Origin: Acidobacteriaceae bacterium dw_441
Lineage (GTDB): Bacteria; Acidobacteriota; Terriglobia; Terriglobales; Acidobacteriaceae
Assembly: GCA_018449715.1 (NCBI GenBank)
Contig: JAAVVA010000004.1
Span: forward strand, 248,001-312,000
Reading direction: 5' to 3'
Length of the DNA stretch: 64,000 bases
Every line of letters begins with the position of its first letter. The stretch's first letter is position 1. Made by a program: the position numbers and the translations under genes. The notes under the pieces are model-generated. The model was not told the DNA's origin. It saw nothing but the letters and a program-made list of their open reading frames with translations, and made no database searches. Positions 42,297 to 51,767 of this stretch are shown piece after piece.

Positions 42297-43562
42297 ATGA
42301 ACCTCAAAGCCGCCCCCGCGGCCACGATGGGAGAATCCAGCTCGCCGATGAAACTACGTCCGGTCCTTCTTGTCCTGCTTCTTCTCGCCGGCTTTTACTA
42401 CGTGACGACGCACTCCGCGTCCACGGGCAGGCTTTTCCCGTGGCTGCAGCACAAGACGGCTGCCGGGGATGCAGCCGCGAGCACTCAGACCACCCTTTCC
42501 GGCATTGGTGGAAGCTTCCAGCTGACCGAGGCCGCCGCCGCGCCCGCCTTCGACGCCGAAGAGCAGCAGAACATTGCCGTTTACAAGAAGGCTCTCCCCT
42601 CGGTCGTGAACATCACCTCCACCGAGGTCGCCTTCGACTTCTTCTACGGTCCGGTCCCGCAGCAGGGCCAGGGGTCGGGGTTCATCCTGACCAAAGAGGG
42701 CCTCATCCTCACCAACAACCACGTCATCGGCAACGCGCAGCGGCTTGAGGTCATGCTCTCGGACAAGCACAAGTACAAGGCCCGTGTGCTGGCCACCGAC
42801 AAGGACCACGACCTCGCCCTCATCAAGATCGAAGCCCCCAACCTGATCCCGGTCACGCTCTCCGACTCGCGGAACCTGATGGTCGGCCAGCGCGTCTACG
42901 CCATCGGCAACCCCTTTGGACTCAACGGCACGATGACGCGCGGCATCATCTCGGCCATCCGCTCGGTGCGAAGCCCCAACGGCGCTCCCATTGAGGACGC
43001 CATCCAGACCGACGCCGCCGTCAATCCCGGTAACTCCGGCGGACCGCTGCTGAACTCGCGCGGCGAGGTCATCGGCGTTACCACCATGATCGCCAGCAAT
43101 GGCGCGGACCAAAGCTCGGGCATCGGCTTCGCCATCCCGATCAACACTGCCCGTGCCATTCTCGACGACTACGCGAAGTACGGCTACATCCGCCGTCCCA
43201 CGCTCGACATCGTCACCCTTCCCATCGGTCCTGACATCGCCGAGCAGATCGGCCTTCCCGCCGACTACGGCGTGCTGATCGAGCGCGTCCTGCCCGGAGG
43301 AGCCGCCGACAAGGCCGGTCTTCACGGAGGAACCCAGAAGGCCTACCAGGGCAATATCCCTGTGATGCTCGGAGGCGACCTCATCGTGGCGATGGACGGC
43401 GACGAGATCACTAGCCCGCAGGACCTCGCGGCGGCCATGAACTCGCACCGCGCCGGAGACACTGTGACGATCACGGTCTTCCGCGGACGCAAGCGCATGG
43501 ACGTGAAGGTGGTTCTGGGAGATGCCCACGACCGCGAATCCCACGGCGGCCAGACCACTTAG
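42297..43562 (+). CDS. HtrA/DegP-family serine protease with PDZ domain
   Basis: 421 residues. A membrane anchor or uncleaved signal (PVLLVLLLLAGFYYV, about 22-37) is followed by a trypsin-like domain with triad His in TNNHVIGN, Asp in DHDLALIKI and Ser in NPGNSGGPL, then one PDZ domain (about 305-410; PADYGVLIERVLPGGAADKAG and GGDLIVAMDGDEI). A single PDZ plus membrane anchor is the DegS-like layout; periplasmic quality control or stress signalling is likely. Alternative in-frame ATGs at 42327 and 42348. Confidence 0.9.
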   Translation: MNLKAAPAATMGESSSPMKLRPVLLVLLLLAGFYYVTTHSASTGRLFPWLQHKTAAGDAAASTQTTLSGIGGSFQLTEAAAAPAFDAEEQQNIAVYKKALPSVVNITSTEVAFDFFYGPVPQQGQGSGFILTKEGLILTNNHVIGNAQRLEVMLSDKHKYKARVLATDKDHDLALIKIEAPNLIPVTLSDSRNLMVGQRVYAIGNPFGLNGTMTRGIISAIRSVRSPNGAPIEDAIQTDAAVNPGNSGGPLLNSRGEVIGVTTMIASNGADQSSGIGFAIPINTARAILDDYAKYGYIRRPTLDIVTLPIGPDIAEQIGLPADYGVLIERVLPGGAADKAGLHGGTQKAYQGNIPVMLGGDLIVAMDGDEITSPQDLAAAMNSHRAGDTVTITVFRGRKRMDVKVVLGDAHDRESHGGQTT

Positions 43563-43572
43563 CAGAATAATC

Positions 43573-43710
43573 GGGTGCCCCATCCTTTGCAGCTTTATCG
43601 CAAAGGGTGGGATGCAGGATGTTGGTTCCCGGAAATTTTCAAAAGACGGAGTCTGTACTGGTACAAGCGGGTTTCATCCCACCCTTTCCTTCGGAAAGGA
43701 TGGGGCACCC
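43573..43710. repeat. BIME-like double-hairpin repeat, copy 4
   Basis: Terminal GGGTGCCCCATCCTT / AAGGATGGGGCACCC. Left hairpin CCTTTGC / GCAAAGG-like, right hairpin CCTTTCC / GGAAAGG. The middle carries GGAAATTTTCAAAAG, a variant of the segment in copies 1 and 3. It starts 11 bp after the protease stop. Confidence 0.85.
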
Positions 43711-43742
43711 GAGCATTTGTGCGGGTGCAGGCTCTCAGGAAT

Positions 43743-44369
43743 TCAGATCTTCAGGTAGCGTCGTTCCTCGATGCGATACTCGCCGCTCAACACGCGCGAG
43801 ATCGCCTCGGGGTAGGCGATGTGCTCCTGCTTGAGGATGCGCGCAGACAGTGTCTCCGCCGTATCCTCATCGAGCACCGGCACAACCTTCTGCAACACGA
43901 TGACGCCGTGGTCCATCACCTCGTCCACGAAGTGAACGGTGCATCCGGCGACCTTCGCGCCGTAGTCGAAGGCCTGGTGCTGCGCATCCAGTCCCGGAAA
44001 CGCGGGCAGCAGCGAAGGGTGAACGTTCAGGATGCGGTTCGGAAACGCCGCGATGAAGGCGGGCGTGATGATCCGCATGTATCCGGCGAGACAGACCAGA
44101 TCGACGCGATGCTCCTCGAGTGCGGCGATCATCTTCGCATCGTGCGCCTCACGCGCAGCCTGCCCCTTGCCCTCCTGCGGAATCGCCAGGGCCGTCAGGC
44201 CAAGCGACCTCGCGGACTCCAGCCCAGCCGCCTCCGGCTTGTTCGAGATGACGACGGCAATCTCGGCGTCGGCAATCCTGCCATCCGCAATTGCGCGGTG
44301 AATCGCAAGAAAGTTCGAGCCACGCCCGGAGAGAAGAATCCCTAATCTGCGCACATTCATTCCTTTCAT
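43743..44369 (-). CDS. purN: Phosphoribosylglycinamide formyltransferase
   Basis: 208 residues from ATG 44369 (MKGMNVRRLGILLSGRGSNF); a second ATG at 44360 is possible, and the longer frame to 44474 runs into repeat sequence. Transfers formyl from 10-formyl-THF to GAR. Seen: LSGRGSNFLAI, catalytic Asn/His in NRILNVHPSLLPAFPG, and Asp in VDEVMDHGVIV. It lies between BIME copies 4 and 5, in the same direction as purM. Confidence 0.95.
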   Translation of the reverse strand: MKGMNVRRLGILLSGRGSNFLAIHRAIADGRIADAEIAVVISNKPEAAGLESARSLGLTALAIPQEGKGQAAREAHDAKMIAALEEHRVDLVCLAGYMRIITPAFIAAFPNRILNVHPSLLPAFPGLDAQHQAFDYGAKVAGCTVHFVDEVMDHGVIVLQKVVPVLDEDTAETLSARILKQEHIAYPEAISRVLSGEYRIEERRYLKI

Positions 44370-44407
44370 TCTAAGTGTGTCCCTCATGCTTGTTTGCGGA
44401 ATGACCG

Positions 44408-44537
44408 GGGGCCCCATCCTTCGCGGTTTTCTCGCAAAGGGTGGGATGAGAGAGGTTGGTACTGGAAAGGACAATGGAACTGTGCTGGTTCAAGCGAGCT
44501 TCATCCCACCCTTCGCTTCGCGAAGGATGGGGCACCC
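44408..44537. repeat. BIME-like double-hairpin repeat, copy 5
   Basis: Starts GGGGCCCCATCCTTCGCG (one base different from the other left ends) and ends CGAAGGATGGGGCACCC. Inner AAGGGTGGGATG / CATCCCACCCTT. Lies between purM and purN on the same strand, so it would be inside any joint transcript. Confidence 0.85.
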
Positions 44538-44603
44538 AGTCTTTTGTGGCGGTACGGGCGAAATACTTTTCGCTTTGCCCGGAAGGACGGCAGTGAGAAG
44601 CGG

Positions 44604-45755
44604 CTAGTTGTAGCTGACCTTGCGCTCGCCCCGGACGATGCGTCCGATGATGTGGAAGCGCTCGTTGGCGCGGTTCAGAATCGCCTTCGCCTTCTTCACC
44701 TTCTCCGCCGGGACCACCACGATCATGCCGATTCCCATGTTGAAGGTGCGCAGCATCTCATCCTGCTCGACGTTGCCCAGCTTCTGCAGGTGCTCGAACA
44801 GCGGCGGAACCTGCCACGAGGCCAGGTCCACCTGTGCTCCCAGCCCCTTGGGGAAGATGCGCGGAAGGTTCTCGGTGATGCCGCCGCCGGTGATGTGCGC
44901 CATGCCGCTGACCACCTCGCCCGCCGTCAGCTTCTTGACGATCGCGAGGTAGCTGCGGTGAACCTTCATCAGGGCCGCGCCGGTCTTGTCCTTCAGCTCG
45001 TTCACGTACTGCTCGGGGCCGTACTTCGCTACCTCGAACAGCAGCTTGCGGGCCAGCGAATAGCCGTTGGTGTGCAGCCCGTTCGAGGGCAGGCCCAGCA
45101 GAATGTCTCCCGCCTCAATGCCGCTGCCGGTGATGATTTTGTCGCGGCTCACCGCGCCGATGATGGTTCCCGCGAGATCGTACTCGCCGTCGTCGTAGAA
45201 GCCCGGCATCTGCGCCGTCTCTCCGCCGATCAGGGCGCAGCCGTTGGCGCGGCACGCATCGGAGATGCCCTGCACCACCGTCTCGACGACCGAGTTCTCA
45301 AGCTTGCCCGTGGCGAGATAGTCGAGGAAGAACAGCGGCGTCGCACCCTGCACGGCGATGTCGTTGACGCAGTGGTTCACCAGATCCTGTCCGACCGTGT
45401 GGTGAATCCCCAGGTCAAAGGCGACCTTCAGCTTCGTTCCCACGCCGTCTGCGGAAGAGACCAGCACCGGGTTCGGGTACTTTTCCGTGTCGAGCGCGAA
45501 CAGGCCACCGAAGCCGCCGATCTCGCTCAGCACCTGCTTGTTGAAGGTCTTCCGCGCCAGCATCTTGATGCGGTGCTTCGACTTGTCCGCGGCGGAGATG
45601 TCCACGCCCGCGTCAGCGTAGCTGATCGACTTCGTTCCCTTGGCCACGCTCTTCTTCGCGGAGGCCGCACTCGGCTTTGCGCCGTTCGCTGCTTCCTTTT
45701 TCTGCGCTGCGCTGTTCGTCGTCTTCGGATCGGGCGTGGGGAAGTTGTCCGGCAA
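44604..45755 (-). CDS. purM: Phosphoribosylaminoimidazole synthetase (AIR synthetase)
   Basis: Cyclises FGAM to AIR with ATP. The PurM core (SYADAGVDISAADKSKHRIK to the C-terminus) has DGVGTKLKVAFD, VNDIAVQGATPLFFLDYL and GGETAQMPGFY. An Ala/Lys-rich extension of about 40 residues (QKKEAANGAKPSAASAKK) precedes it. I chose TTG 45755, which follows GGAGA with 5-base spacing, giving 383 residues. An ATG at 45863 overlapping the previous stop (TAATG) is an alternative that would add 36 residues of uncharacteristic sequence. FGAM comes from PurL at 16.7 kb. Confidence 0.9.
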   Translation of the reverse strand: MPDNFPTPDPKTTNSAAQKKEAANGAKPSAASAKKSVAKGTKSISYADAGVDISAADKSKHRIKMLARKTFNKQVLSEIGGFGGLFALDTEKYPNPVLVSSADGVGTKLKVAFDLGIHHTVGQDLVNHCVNDIAVQGATPLFFLDYLATGKLENSVVETVVQGISDACRANGCALIGGETAQMPGFYDDGEYDLAGTIIGAVSRDKIITGSGIEAGDILLGLPSNGLHTNGYSLARKLLFEVAKYGPEQYVNELKDKTGAALMKVHRSYLAIVKKLTAGEVVSGMAHITGGGITENLPRIFPKGLGAQVDLASWQVPPLFEHLQKLGNVEQDEMLRTFNMGIGMIVVVPAEKVKKAKAILNRANERFHIIGRIVRGERKVSYN

Positions 45756-45862
45756 TGTGTTCTCCAAGGGATTTTGTGCAAAAAACAGAGTTTTCAGTCT
45801 AGCAGGGAGCGGGCGAAGATTCGTTGAAACACCGATAAACGATCGGGCTGACACCTCTTCCA

Positions 45863-46300
45863 TTATCCATCTTCCAGTCCCGCAAACCGGCTCCTGACCG
45901 CAGCCGATGGTAACGGACAGACCGCGTGACGCCCGAACAGACGATACCGCACCCGTGCCACCACGCCGTATCCCGCTTCGCGCAGCCAGTGCGGAACGGC
46001 CTTCAATACGCGCCCCGAGACTCGCCATCCCAGCAGAAAAAGCGCCTCGGCGACCGCGTCCGAGCTGCGGTAGACGCGCTGCTCCGGGGTCAGGGCGTCC
46101 GTGACCAGGGCCACGCCATCGAGCGAGGCCGCGTCCGGCACGAACTCCCGCGCCACCGAGCTTTGCAGCGGGGCGAACCGGAAGAGCCCCGCACGGTCGA
46201 ACCGCAGGACCATCTGCACCACGCCGTTGCAGAGCGCGCAGATGCCGTCGTACAGCAGCACGGGGTTTCCGGTGATGTTTTTGCGATCGGCGTCCGTCAT
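45863..46300 (-). CDS. DCC-family thiol-disulfide oxidoreductase (DUF393)
   Basis: 145 residues. The family motif is clear: LLYDGICALCNGVVQMVLR (DGxCxxC, here with ALC). RFAPLQSSVAREF and a C-terminal RYRLFGRHAVCPLP are also typical. These proteins have a thioredoxin-like fold and are assumed to act in redox reactions; the physiological substrate is unknown. Its stop overlaps a possible purM ATG, so the two may be co-transcribed. Repeat arms lie just upstream. Confidence 0.9.
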   Translation of the reverse strand: MTDADRKNITGNPVLLYDGICALCNGVVQMVLRFDRAGLFRFAPLQSSVAREFVPDAASLDGVALVTDALTPEQRVYRSSDAVAEALFLLGWRVSGRVLKAVPHWLREAGYGVVARVRYRLFGRHAVCPLPSAAVRSRFAGLEDG

Positions 46301-46630
46301 GAATTCATTCTCTTCTTCATTCCACCCTTTGAGCTTGTCATTCCGCAGCGCAGCGAAGGAATCTGCTTCTTTTTGCAGGATGATCGTTCTTCAACGATTC
46401 GCCCCACCCGGATTTGTCATCCTTCGACTGAGTCCGTCGCAAAAAAACGCGCCGGACTCCGCTCAGGATGACACTTCTGAAGAACCTGGAAATGGTTGCG
46501 GCTCCCCTGAACTGAGCGAAAAGCAGATTCCTTCGCTGCGCTGCGGAATGACAAGTCCCAATAGGACTGTGCAGGAATGCAGGGGCGTGCAGTAACGCGG
46601 TCGCCTTCCTTCCAACCTATACTGGATGCG
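46301..46630. other. Intergenic stretch: outer repeat pair with a foreign core
   Basis: 330 bp between the divergent DCC gene and hemL. Most of it is a repeat: outer arms at 46334-46369 and 46518-46555 and a different palindromic core between them. The rest (46556-46630) is the hemL leader. No gene supported. Confidence 0.8.
46334..46555. repeat. Outer inverted repeat enclosing an unrelated palindromic core
   Basis: Left arm CTTGTCATTCCGCAGCGCAG then CGAAGGAATCTGCTTC; the right arm is its reverse complement. Instead of the GGGTGCCCC core, the inside holds a palindrome with ends GTCATCCTTCGACTGAG and CTCAGGATGAC at about 46417-46473. This is another widespread REP-like sequence type. Confidence 0.75.
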
Positions 46631-47920
46631 ATGCCACTCTCGCACAGCCGTTCGCACCTGCTGCAGCAAAAAGCCGAGGCCGTCTTTCCCGGCGGCGTCA
46701 ATTCTCCGGTTCGCGCCTTTCGCTCCGTCGGCGGCGAGCCTCCCTTCCTGACCCACGCCGAAGGCTCCTGGCTCTACGACGAGGACGGCAACCGCTACCT
46801 CGACCTCTTCGGCTCCTGGGGGCCGATGATCCTCGGTCACGCCTTCCCGCCCGCCGTCGAGGCCATCCGCGAGGCCGCGGGCCGCAGCTCCAGCTTTGGA
46901 GCCTCCACCGCCGCCGAGGCCCAACTGGCTGGACTGGTCCAGCGCTGCTTCCCGTCGGTCGAAAAGCTCCGCTTCGTCTCCTCCGGAACCGAGGCCTGCA
47001 TGTCGGCCATCCGCCTCGCTCGAGGATTCACCGGACGCAACTTCATCATTAAATTCGAGGGCTGCTACCACGGCCACTCCGACGCCATGCTGGTCAAGGC
47101 GGGCTCGGGAGTCGCCACGCTCGGCATTCCCGGCTCCGCCGGTGTCCCCGCCGAGACCGCGATGCATACCCTCGCGCTGCCCTTCAACGATCTCGAAGCC
47201 GTCCGCTCTGCCTTTGCCGCGCACCCCGGCGAGATCGCCTGCGTCATCCTCGAGCCCGTCGTCGGCAACGCCGGAACCATTCCTCCCGCGCCCGGTTACC
47301 TTGAGGGCCTGCGGGCGATCACCCGCGAGCAGGGTGCTCTGCTCATCCTCGACGAGGTGATGACCGGCTTCCGCGTCACCCTTGGAGGAGCGCAGAAGCT
47401 CTACGACATCCAGCCCGACCTGACCACGCTGGGCAAGATCATCGGCGGCGGCTTGCCCTGCGGGGCCTTTGGCGGACGTGCCGATGTCATGGACTTTCTC
47501 GCGCCGCTCGGCCCGGTCTACCAGGCCGGAACCCTCAGCGGAAACCCGCTGGCGATGGCCGCTGGAATCGCCACGCTCGGGCACCTGATCGAGAACGAGC
47601 AGGCCATCTACTCGCAGCTTGACCAGACCACGGCCCAGATCGCCGACGGTGTTGCTGCCCTCGCCCGCGAGAAGGGAATTACTCTTACGACGAACCGGGT
47701 CGGCTCCATGTTTACGTGGTTCTTCACTGCGACGCCGGTCACGGACTTCGCCACGGCCTCGACCTCAGGCACCGCCGCCTTCGGACGCTTCCACCGGGCC
47801 ATGCTCGACGCCGGGGTGTGGCTGCCGCCCAGCCAGTTTGAGGCGGCTTTCGTCTCGACGGCACACTCGCCGCAGGACGTGGCCTACGTGCTGAACGCAG
47901 CCCGCGTGGCGCTCAGCTGA
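46631..47920 (+). CDS. hemL: Glutamate-1-semialdehyde 2,1-aminomutase
   Basis: PLP enzyme converting glutamate-1-semialdehyde to 5-aminolevulinate for haem and corrinoid synthesis by the C5 route. 429 residues from ATG 46631 ([20 protein letters not shown]); the frame from 46577 is not conserved. Seen: [40 protein letters not shown] and the PLP Lys in [10 protein letters not shown]. Divergent from the DCC gene and followed by BIME copy 7. Confidence 0.97.
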   Translation: MPLSHSRSHLLQQKAEAVFPGGVNSPVRAFRSVGGEPPFLTHAEGSWLYDEDGNRYLDLFGSWGPMILGHAFPPAVEAIREAAGRSSSFGASTAAEAQLAGLVQRCFPSVEKLRFVSSGTEACMSAIRLARGFTGRNFIIKFEGCYHGHSDAMLVKAGSGVATLGIPGSAGVPAETAMHTLALPFNDLEAVRSAFAAHPGEIACVILEPVVGNAGTIPPAPGYLEGLRAITREQGALLILDEVMTGFRVTLGGAQKLYDIQPDLTTLGKIIGGGLPCGAFGGRADVMDFLAPLGPVYQAGTLSGNPLAMAAGIATLGHLIENEQAIYSQLDQTTAQIADGVAALAREKGITLTTNRVGSMFTWFFTATPVTDFATASTSGTAAFGRFHRAMLDAGVWLPPSQFEAAFVSTAHSPQDVAYVLNAARVALS

Positions 47921-48014
47921 GCTGGTTTCAGGCAAGGAGATTCCCGTCGTTCCGATTCTTGAGCGAAGCGATGGGGAAGAGTCTCTGGATCTGCGTGTAG
48001 CGCCACAACAGCTT

Positions 48015-48152
48015 GGGTGCCCCATCCTTCGGCGCAGCTTTCCGCGACGAAGGGTGGGATGAATCCCGTTCCTGCCTGCGCGTTTTTTCTTTCCCGGTAT
48101 GAGCATCCTGCATCCCACCCTTTGCGATAAAACTGCAAAGGATGGGGCACCC
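48015..48152. repeat. BIME-like double-hairpin repeat, copy 7
   Basis: Terminal GGGTGCCCCATCCTT / AAGGATGGGGCACCC. The middle has CCCGGTATGAGCATCCTGCA, close to the CCCGGTATGAACATCTGCA segment of copy 1. It lies between the ends of the convergent genes hemL and the diguanylate cyclase. Confidence 0.85.
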
Positions 48153-48157
48153 GGTCA

Positions 48158-51100
48158 TTACCGCGGCTGCTCGTAGAAGAGGATGCGGTCGCGTCCGGCT
48201 GCCTTGGCCTGGTAGAGCGCCGTATCGGCGCGGCGAATCAGGTCTTCGACGTCGAGAATGTCGCGGTCGAACCACGCGGCCCCGAAGCTTGAGGTTACCT
48301 GCAGGGTATGGCCTTCGACGTGGAAGGGTTGCTCCGCGATGGACTGCTGGAGCTGCTGCAGGCGTCCATGCGGGTCGTTGACCGGAAGTCCCGGCACCAC
48401 GATCAGGAACTCCTCGCCGCCGTAGCGACCGATGTAGTCGTAGGGGCGTATGTTGTCGAGCATCCTCCGCGCTGCGTCGCGCAGAATGACGTCGCCCGCC
48501 AGGTGCCCGCAGGTGTCGTTGATCCTCTTGAAGTGGTCGATGTCGGCCAGCACGATCACCAGCGGAGTGCGGTCCCGGCGGCTGCGTTCCATCTCGCGAA
48601 GAAGAATCTCGATGATGGCCGAACGGTTCCAGATGCCGGTCAGGGCGTCGCGTGTGGCCTGAAGCCGAAGGGCCTCACGGGCGACCATCAGCTCGGCTTT
48701 TTCTGCTTCCAGCTCTTTCGTGCGTTGCGCGACCAGGTGCCGCAGCATACGCTGGCGGCTGAGCAGGCGGCGCTCCCTCCAGTGCCATGCAAGAATCGAC
48801 GCGACGAAGGAGAGGATGCCGAGCAGAAGATACATCGCGCGGGTTCTCCACCACGGAGGCCGGACGGTAAACAGCAGAGAGATCGTTTGAGACTGCTTCT
48901 GCTGGTCCGGGTCGATTGCCTGCAGCTCGAAGCGATAGTCGCCGGGCGCGACCGCAGGGTAGTGCAGGCTGTGCGCGGTCGTCTCGTTCCAGCTGAACTC
49001 CATGCCGCTGAGGCGATAGCGGAAGTGCAGCGCACCCTCGCGGGCGAAGTTCAGCGAGGTGAAGGCGATGTCGAGCGGGGCGCTCCTCCACGGAACCATC
49101 GAGTCCGACGTCAGCGAGAGAGGCGTGTCTCCCAGGCGCGCCGAGCTGAAACGCACATCGAGCGGAGCCCGGGAAAAGAGGTTCTCAGGGTGAAGCAGGT
49201 GGACCGCCCCGCCGTTGGCCCCGATCCAGACCGAGCCGTCGCTCTCGCTGTAGAAGGCTCCCTCGTCCGTGTCGTTCGAGATAAGGCCGTCGCGCCGCGT
49301 GAGCAGGCGCCACTGGTGACCGTCGAAGACGTTCACCCCAAGGTCGGTTCCGACCCACACCCAGCCGCTCCTGTCCGAGCGGACGATCTGCACGTCGCTG
49401 GAAACCAGCGTCGGGGGCGCGACCGAATCGACCGTCGTGATGGTGTCGCCGTCGACGCGCAGGTGCAGCAGTGCGGCGATTCCTCCGCCTATCCAGAGCG
49501 ACCCGTCAGGCGAGGCAGCAATGTTCCGCATCTGCCCACGAACTGCGTCAGGAGCCAGCTCGATGCGGCTGAAGCGGCCATTCTGGTGCGACAGGCGATA
49601 GAGATGGTTGTCGGCGAGAAACCACAGGTCATGGTCGGGGCTCTCGGCGGCGTCGGCGAAGGCTTCGCCGGAGACCATAGGGTTGGCGACCTTCTCGATG
49701 CCGGGCTCTGCCTGGGAAGAGGGGGCCTGGGGATGGATGACGTAAAGACCGTTGCGCGAAAGCACCCAGATCCGGTCCTCGGAGTCGCGGAGGGCGCGGG
49801 CCAGTGCGGGCAGCCGCTGGCGGAAGACGACACGCTCGGCGTTCGGGTCGGTCAGCAGGGCCTCGCCTTCGAGGGTGAAGAACCACAGCGAGCCGTCGGG
49901 AGTCTCCGCGAAGGCGGTCGTATGGGCCATCGGAAGGTTGAGAAACGCCTTCGGCGTGACCGATCTTCCGCTCGCTTCGTCCAGCCGGTTGACCTGAAAC
50001 TGGTCGGCGATCCAGAGGCGGTGGCGGCTGTCGCGGAAGATGGGCCAGACCACGTCGTCGTGCAGACCCTGCGCGATCGTCCAGTTTTCGACCTCGCCAT
50101 AGCCCTGCCAGCGCACAAGACCGTGGCCGCGTGTAGTGAACCACGGCGTTCCATGCCGGTCGAAGAGGATGGCGCTGATGTCCTTAAAGTCGATTCCATT
50201 GGCGGAGTCGAAGAACCTCCACGAGGAACCCTCCCACCGCGCCAGTCCGCGGTTGGTCTGGGTGAGAATCATTCCCTTCGGATCTTCGGCGATGGCCAGG
50301 ATTCCCGAACCGCGATAGACCGCGACCTCCTCCCGCGAGCCGAGGTCGCGGGGGCGGAAGGCATTCTCGCCGGGAGCCAGCACGCGGATGTGGCGGCGGC
50401 CCCGAACCCAGAGTGTTCCTCCGCTGTCCTCGAAGAAGCGGACCCACGGTTCGGCGGGAATCCCTGCTGACTCCTGGAAGACCTCGACGCGCTGCGGCTG
50501 GTCGGGTTCGGCCTGTCCGCGAACCCGGCAGATGGCCGTACCGCACCCCAGCCAGAGGTCATGCTCGCGGGAGACGAAGGCGCTGCGAATCTGCGCGAGC
50601 GCGGGATTGCCTGCGATCTCGGAGGCTGTAAAAAAAGGGGCGGCGATCCACTCCGGATGGCCGTTCCGCGCCTGGGAGGTTTGGGTGAGCAGCATCAGCG
50701 TTCCGCGTGCCAGCGACAACACGTGACGCGCGTCGATGGAACCGAGCGTCTGCCCGGCCCCGAACTGTATGGTTGCGGCCCCTTCCGGCGCGGAGGTGAA
50801 GCGGTCCCCTTCGGAGTAGTAGAGGTGGTCGTTGGTCGTAATCCAGATTCTGCCGGAGGCATCCTTGTGCAGCCCGAGCACCAGCGATTCGCCGATCCCC
50901 TTTTCCTCTCCGTAGCGAAGAAATTGTGCGCCGTCGTACCGGAAGAGACCGTTTTCGGTCGCCAGCCACAACATGCCGGAGTTGTCTTCGACCACGCTGA
51001 AGACGTCGAGGTTGCGAAGTCCCTCGTCCTGCCCGTAGTGAAGAAAGCTGAACTGCTGGGCTCCCGCTTGCGCAACGAAGGCCGCCGTCAGAAACGTAGC

Positions 51101-51187
51101 AAACGCAAGACGCGCAATCGAGGCGCGACGGAGCCACAGGAATACCGTAGGCCGGAGATTGGATTTGCGTTCAGGCCGGCTGCTCAA
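48158..51187 (-). CDS. Periplasmic-propeller sensor diguanylate cyclase
   Basis: 1009 residues. N-terminal signal or helix (LAFATFLTAAFVAQAGA), then about 700 residues of two-component-regulator-type propeller repeats (SVVEDNSGMLWLATENGLFRYDG, TTRGHGLVRW, VWVGTDLGVNVFDG), a Y_Y_Y domain (LHFRYRLSGMEFSWNE), one membrane helix (about 772-790), a coiled coil, and a C-terminal GGDEF domain with the active site GGEEF. RPYD sits five residues before it, a match to the inhibitory I-site RxxD. It should make c-di-GMP in response to a periplasmic ligand, perhaps a polysaccharide fragment (inference from related SusR-type sensors). Confidence 0.92.
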   Translation of the reverse strand: MSSRPERKSNLRPTVFLWLRRASIARLAFATFLTAAFVAQAGAQQFSFLHYGQDEGLRNLDVFSVVEDNSGMLWLATENGLFRYDGAQFLRYGEEKGIGESLVLGLHKDASGRIWITTNDHLYYSEGDRFTSAPEGAATIQFGAGQTLGSIDARHVLSLARGTLMLLTQTSQARNGHPEWIAAPFFTASEIAGNPALAQIRSAFVSREHDLWLGCGTAICRVRGQAEPDQPQRVEVFQESAGIPAEPWVRFFEDSGGTLWVRGRRHIRVLAPGENAFRPRDLGSREEVAVYRGSGILAIAEDPKGMILTQTNRGLARWEGSSWRFFDSANGIDFKDISAILFDRHGTPWFTTRGHGLVRWQGYGEVENWTIAQGLHDDVVWPIFRDSRHRLWIADQFQVNRLDEASGRSVTPKAFLNLPMAHTTAFAETPDGSLWFFTLEGEALLTDPNAERVVFRQRLPALARALRDSEDRIWVLSRNGLYVIHPQAPSSQAEPGIEKVANPMVSGEAFADAAESPDHDLWFLADNHLYRLSHQNGRFSRIELAPDAVRGQMRNIAASPDGSLWIGGGIAALLHLRVDGDTITTVDSVAPPTLVSSDVQIVRSDRSGWVWVGTDLGVNVFDGHQWRLLTRRDGLISNDTDEGAFYSESDGSVWIGANGGAVHLLHPENLFSRAPLDVRFSSARLGDTPLSLTSDSMVPWRSAPLDIAFTSLNFAREGALHFRYRLSGMEFSWNETTAHSLHYPAVAPGDYRFELQAIDPDQQKQSQTISLLFTVRPPWWRTRAMYLLLGILSFVASILAWHWRERRLLSRQRMLRHLVAQRTKELEAEKAELMVAREALRLQATRDALTGIWNRSAIIEILLREMERSRRDRTPLVIVLADIDHFKRINDTCGHLAGDVILRDAARRMLDNIRPYDYIGRYGGEEFLIVVPGLPVNDPHGRLQQLQQSIAEQPFHVEGHTLQVTSSFGAAWFDRDILDVEDLIRRADTALYQAKAAGRDRILFYEQPR

Positions 51188-51416
51188 CGGGGATCACCTG
51201 CGCAAGACCTCGGGTTCGGCCGGATCCGCAAAAGCGTCTTCAGCCTTGAGGAATCTCGAAACGAGCCTTGGTGTTTTCCTACTCTAGCAAGGCGGATTCT
51301 TTGGGGTAAACAACAAATGTCGAATTTGTGAAGGTATTCCCGGCTGAATAAAGGAGGAAAACCGGAGAAGTTGCTGCAGGCTGGCCGGTGGGAGTGCGGC
51401 GCAGCGTTCGGCAGGG

Positions 51417-51665
51417 CTAGACGCCGATGCCGAAGTCCACATCCTTCTCGTCCCCGGAGTGGGAGTAGAAGTCATAGGGCGTGCGACGGTTAAACTTGTA
51501 CCGCTGCCGCAGCTCACGGCCAATAAACAGGCCCAGGGCCACTGCGCCGAGACCGGCCGAAACCCAGCCGAGGGTCTTGGCGAGGGTCGATTCTTCCCCG
51601 CCTTCCGGGAAGGGGAGGTTCTTTGCGGCAGTCACAGCGGAATCCTCACGGCAAGCGCACTTCAT
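51417..51665 (-). CDS. Small membrane protein of unknown function
   Basis: 82 residues. One membrane helix (LGWVSAGLGAVALGLFIG, about 32-49) is followed by a basic stretch (RELRQRYKFNRR) and an acidic tail (SHSGDEKDVDFGIGV). The N-terminus MKCACREDS has two Cys. No strong ribosome site before ATG 51665. No family recognised. The 228 bp before the cyclase start and 102 bp to the next gene show nothing else. Confidence 0.5.
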   Translation of the reverse strand: MKCACREDSAVTAAKNLPFPEGGEESTLAKTLGWVSAGLGAVALGLFIGRELRQRYKFNRRTPYDFYSHSGDEKDVDFGIGV

Positions 51666-51767
51666 GCAAGGATGATAGCGCAGGTTGGCGGCCGCTGGCA
51701 GGCCGGGGCGTGGGAATCTGCGGGGCCGCTCCCATAAATGATGGAATTCCCAGGACGGGAGAAGGGC

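Noticed and set aside
42354-43583. 409-codon minus-strand open frame
   Set aside because: Antisense to the HtrA-type protease.
46470-47584. 373-codon minus-strand open frame
   Set aside because: Antisense to hemL; glycine/aspartate-rich shadow.
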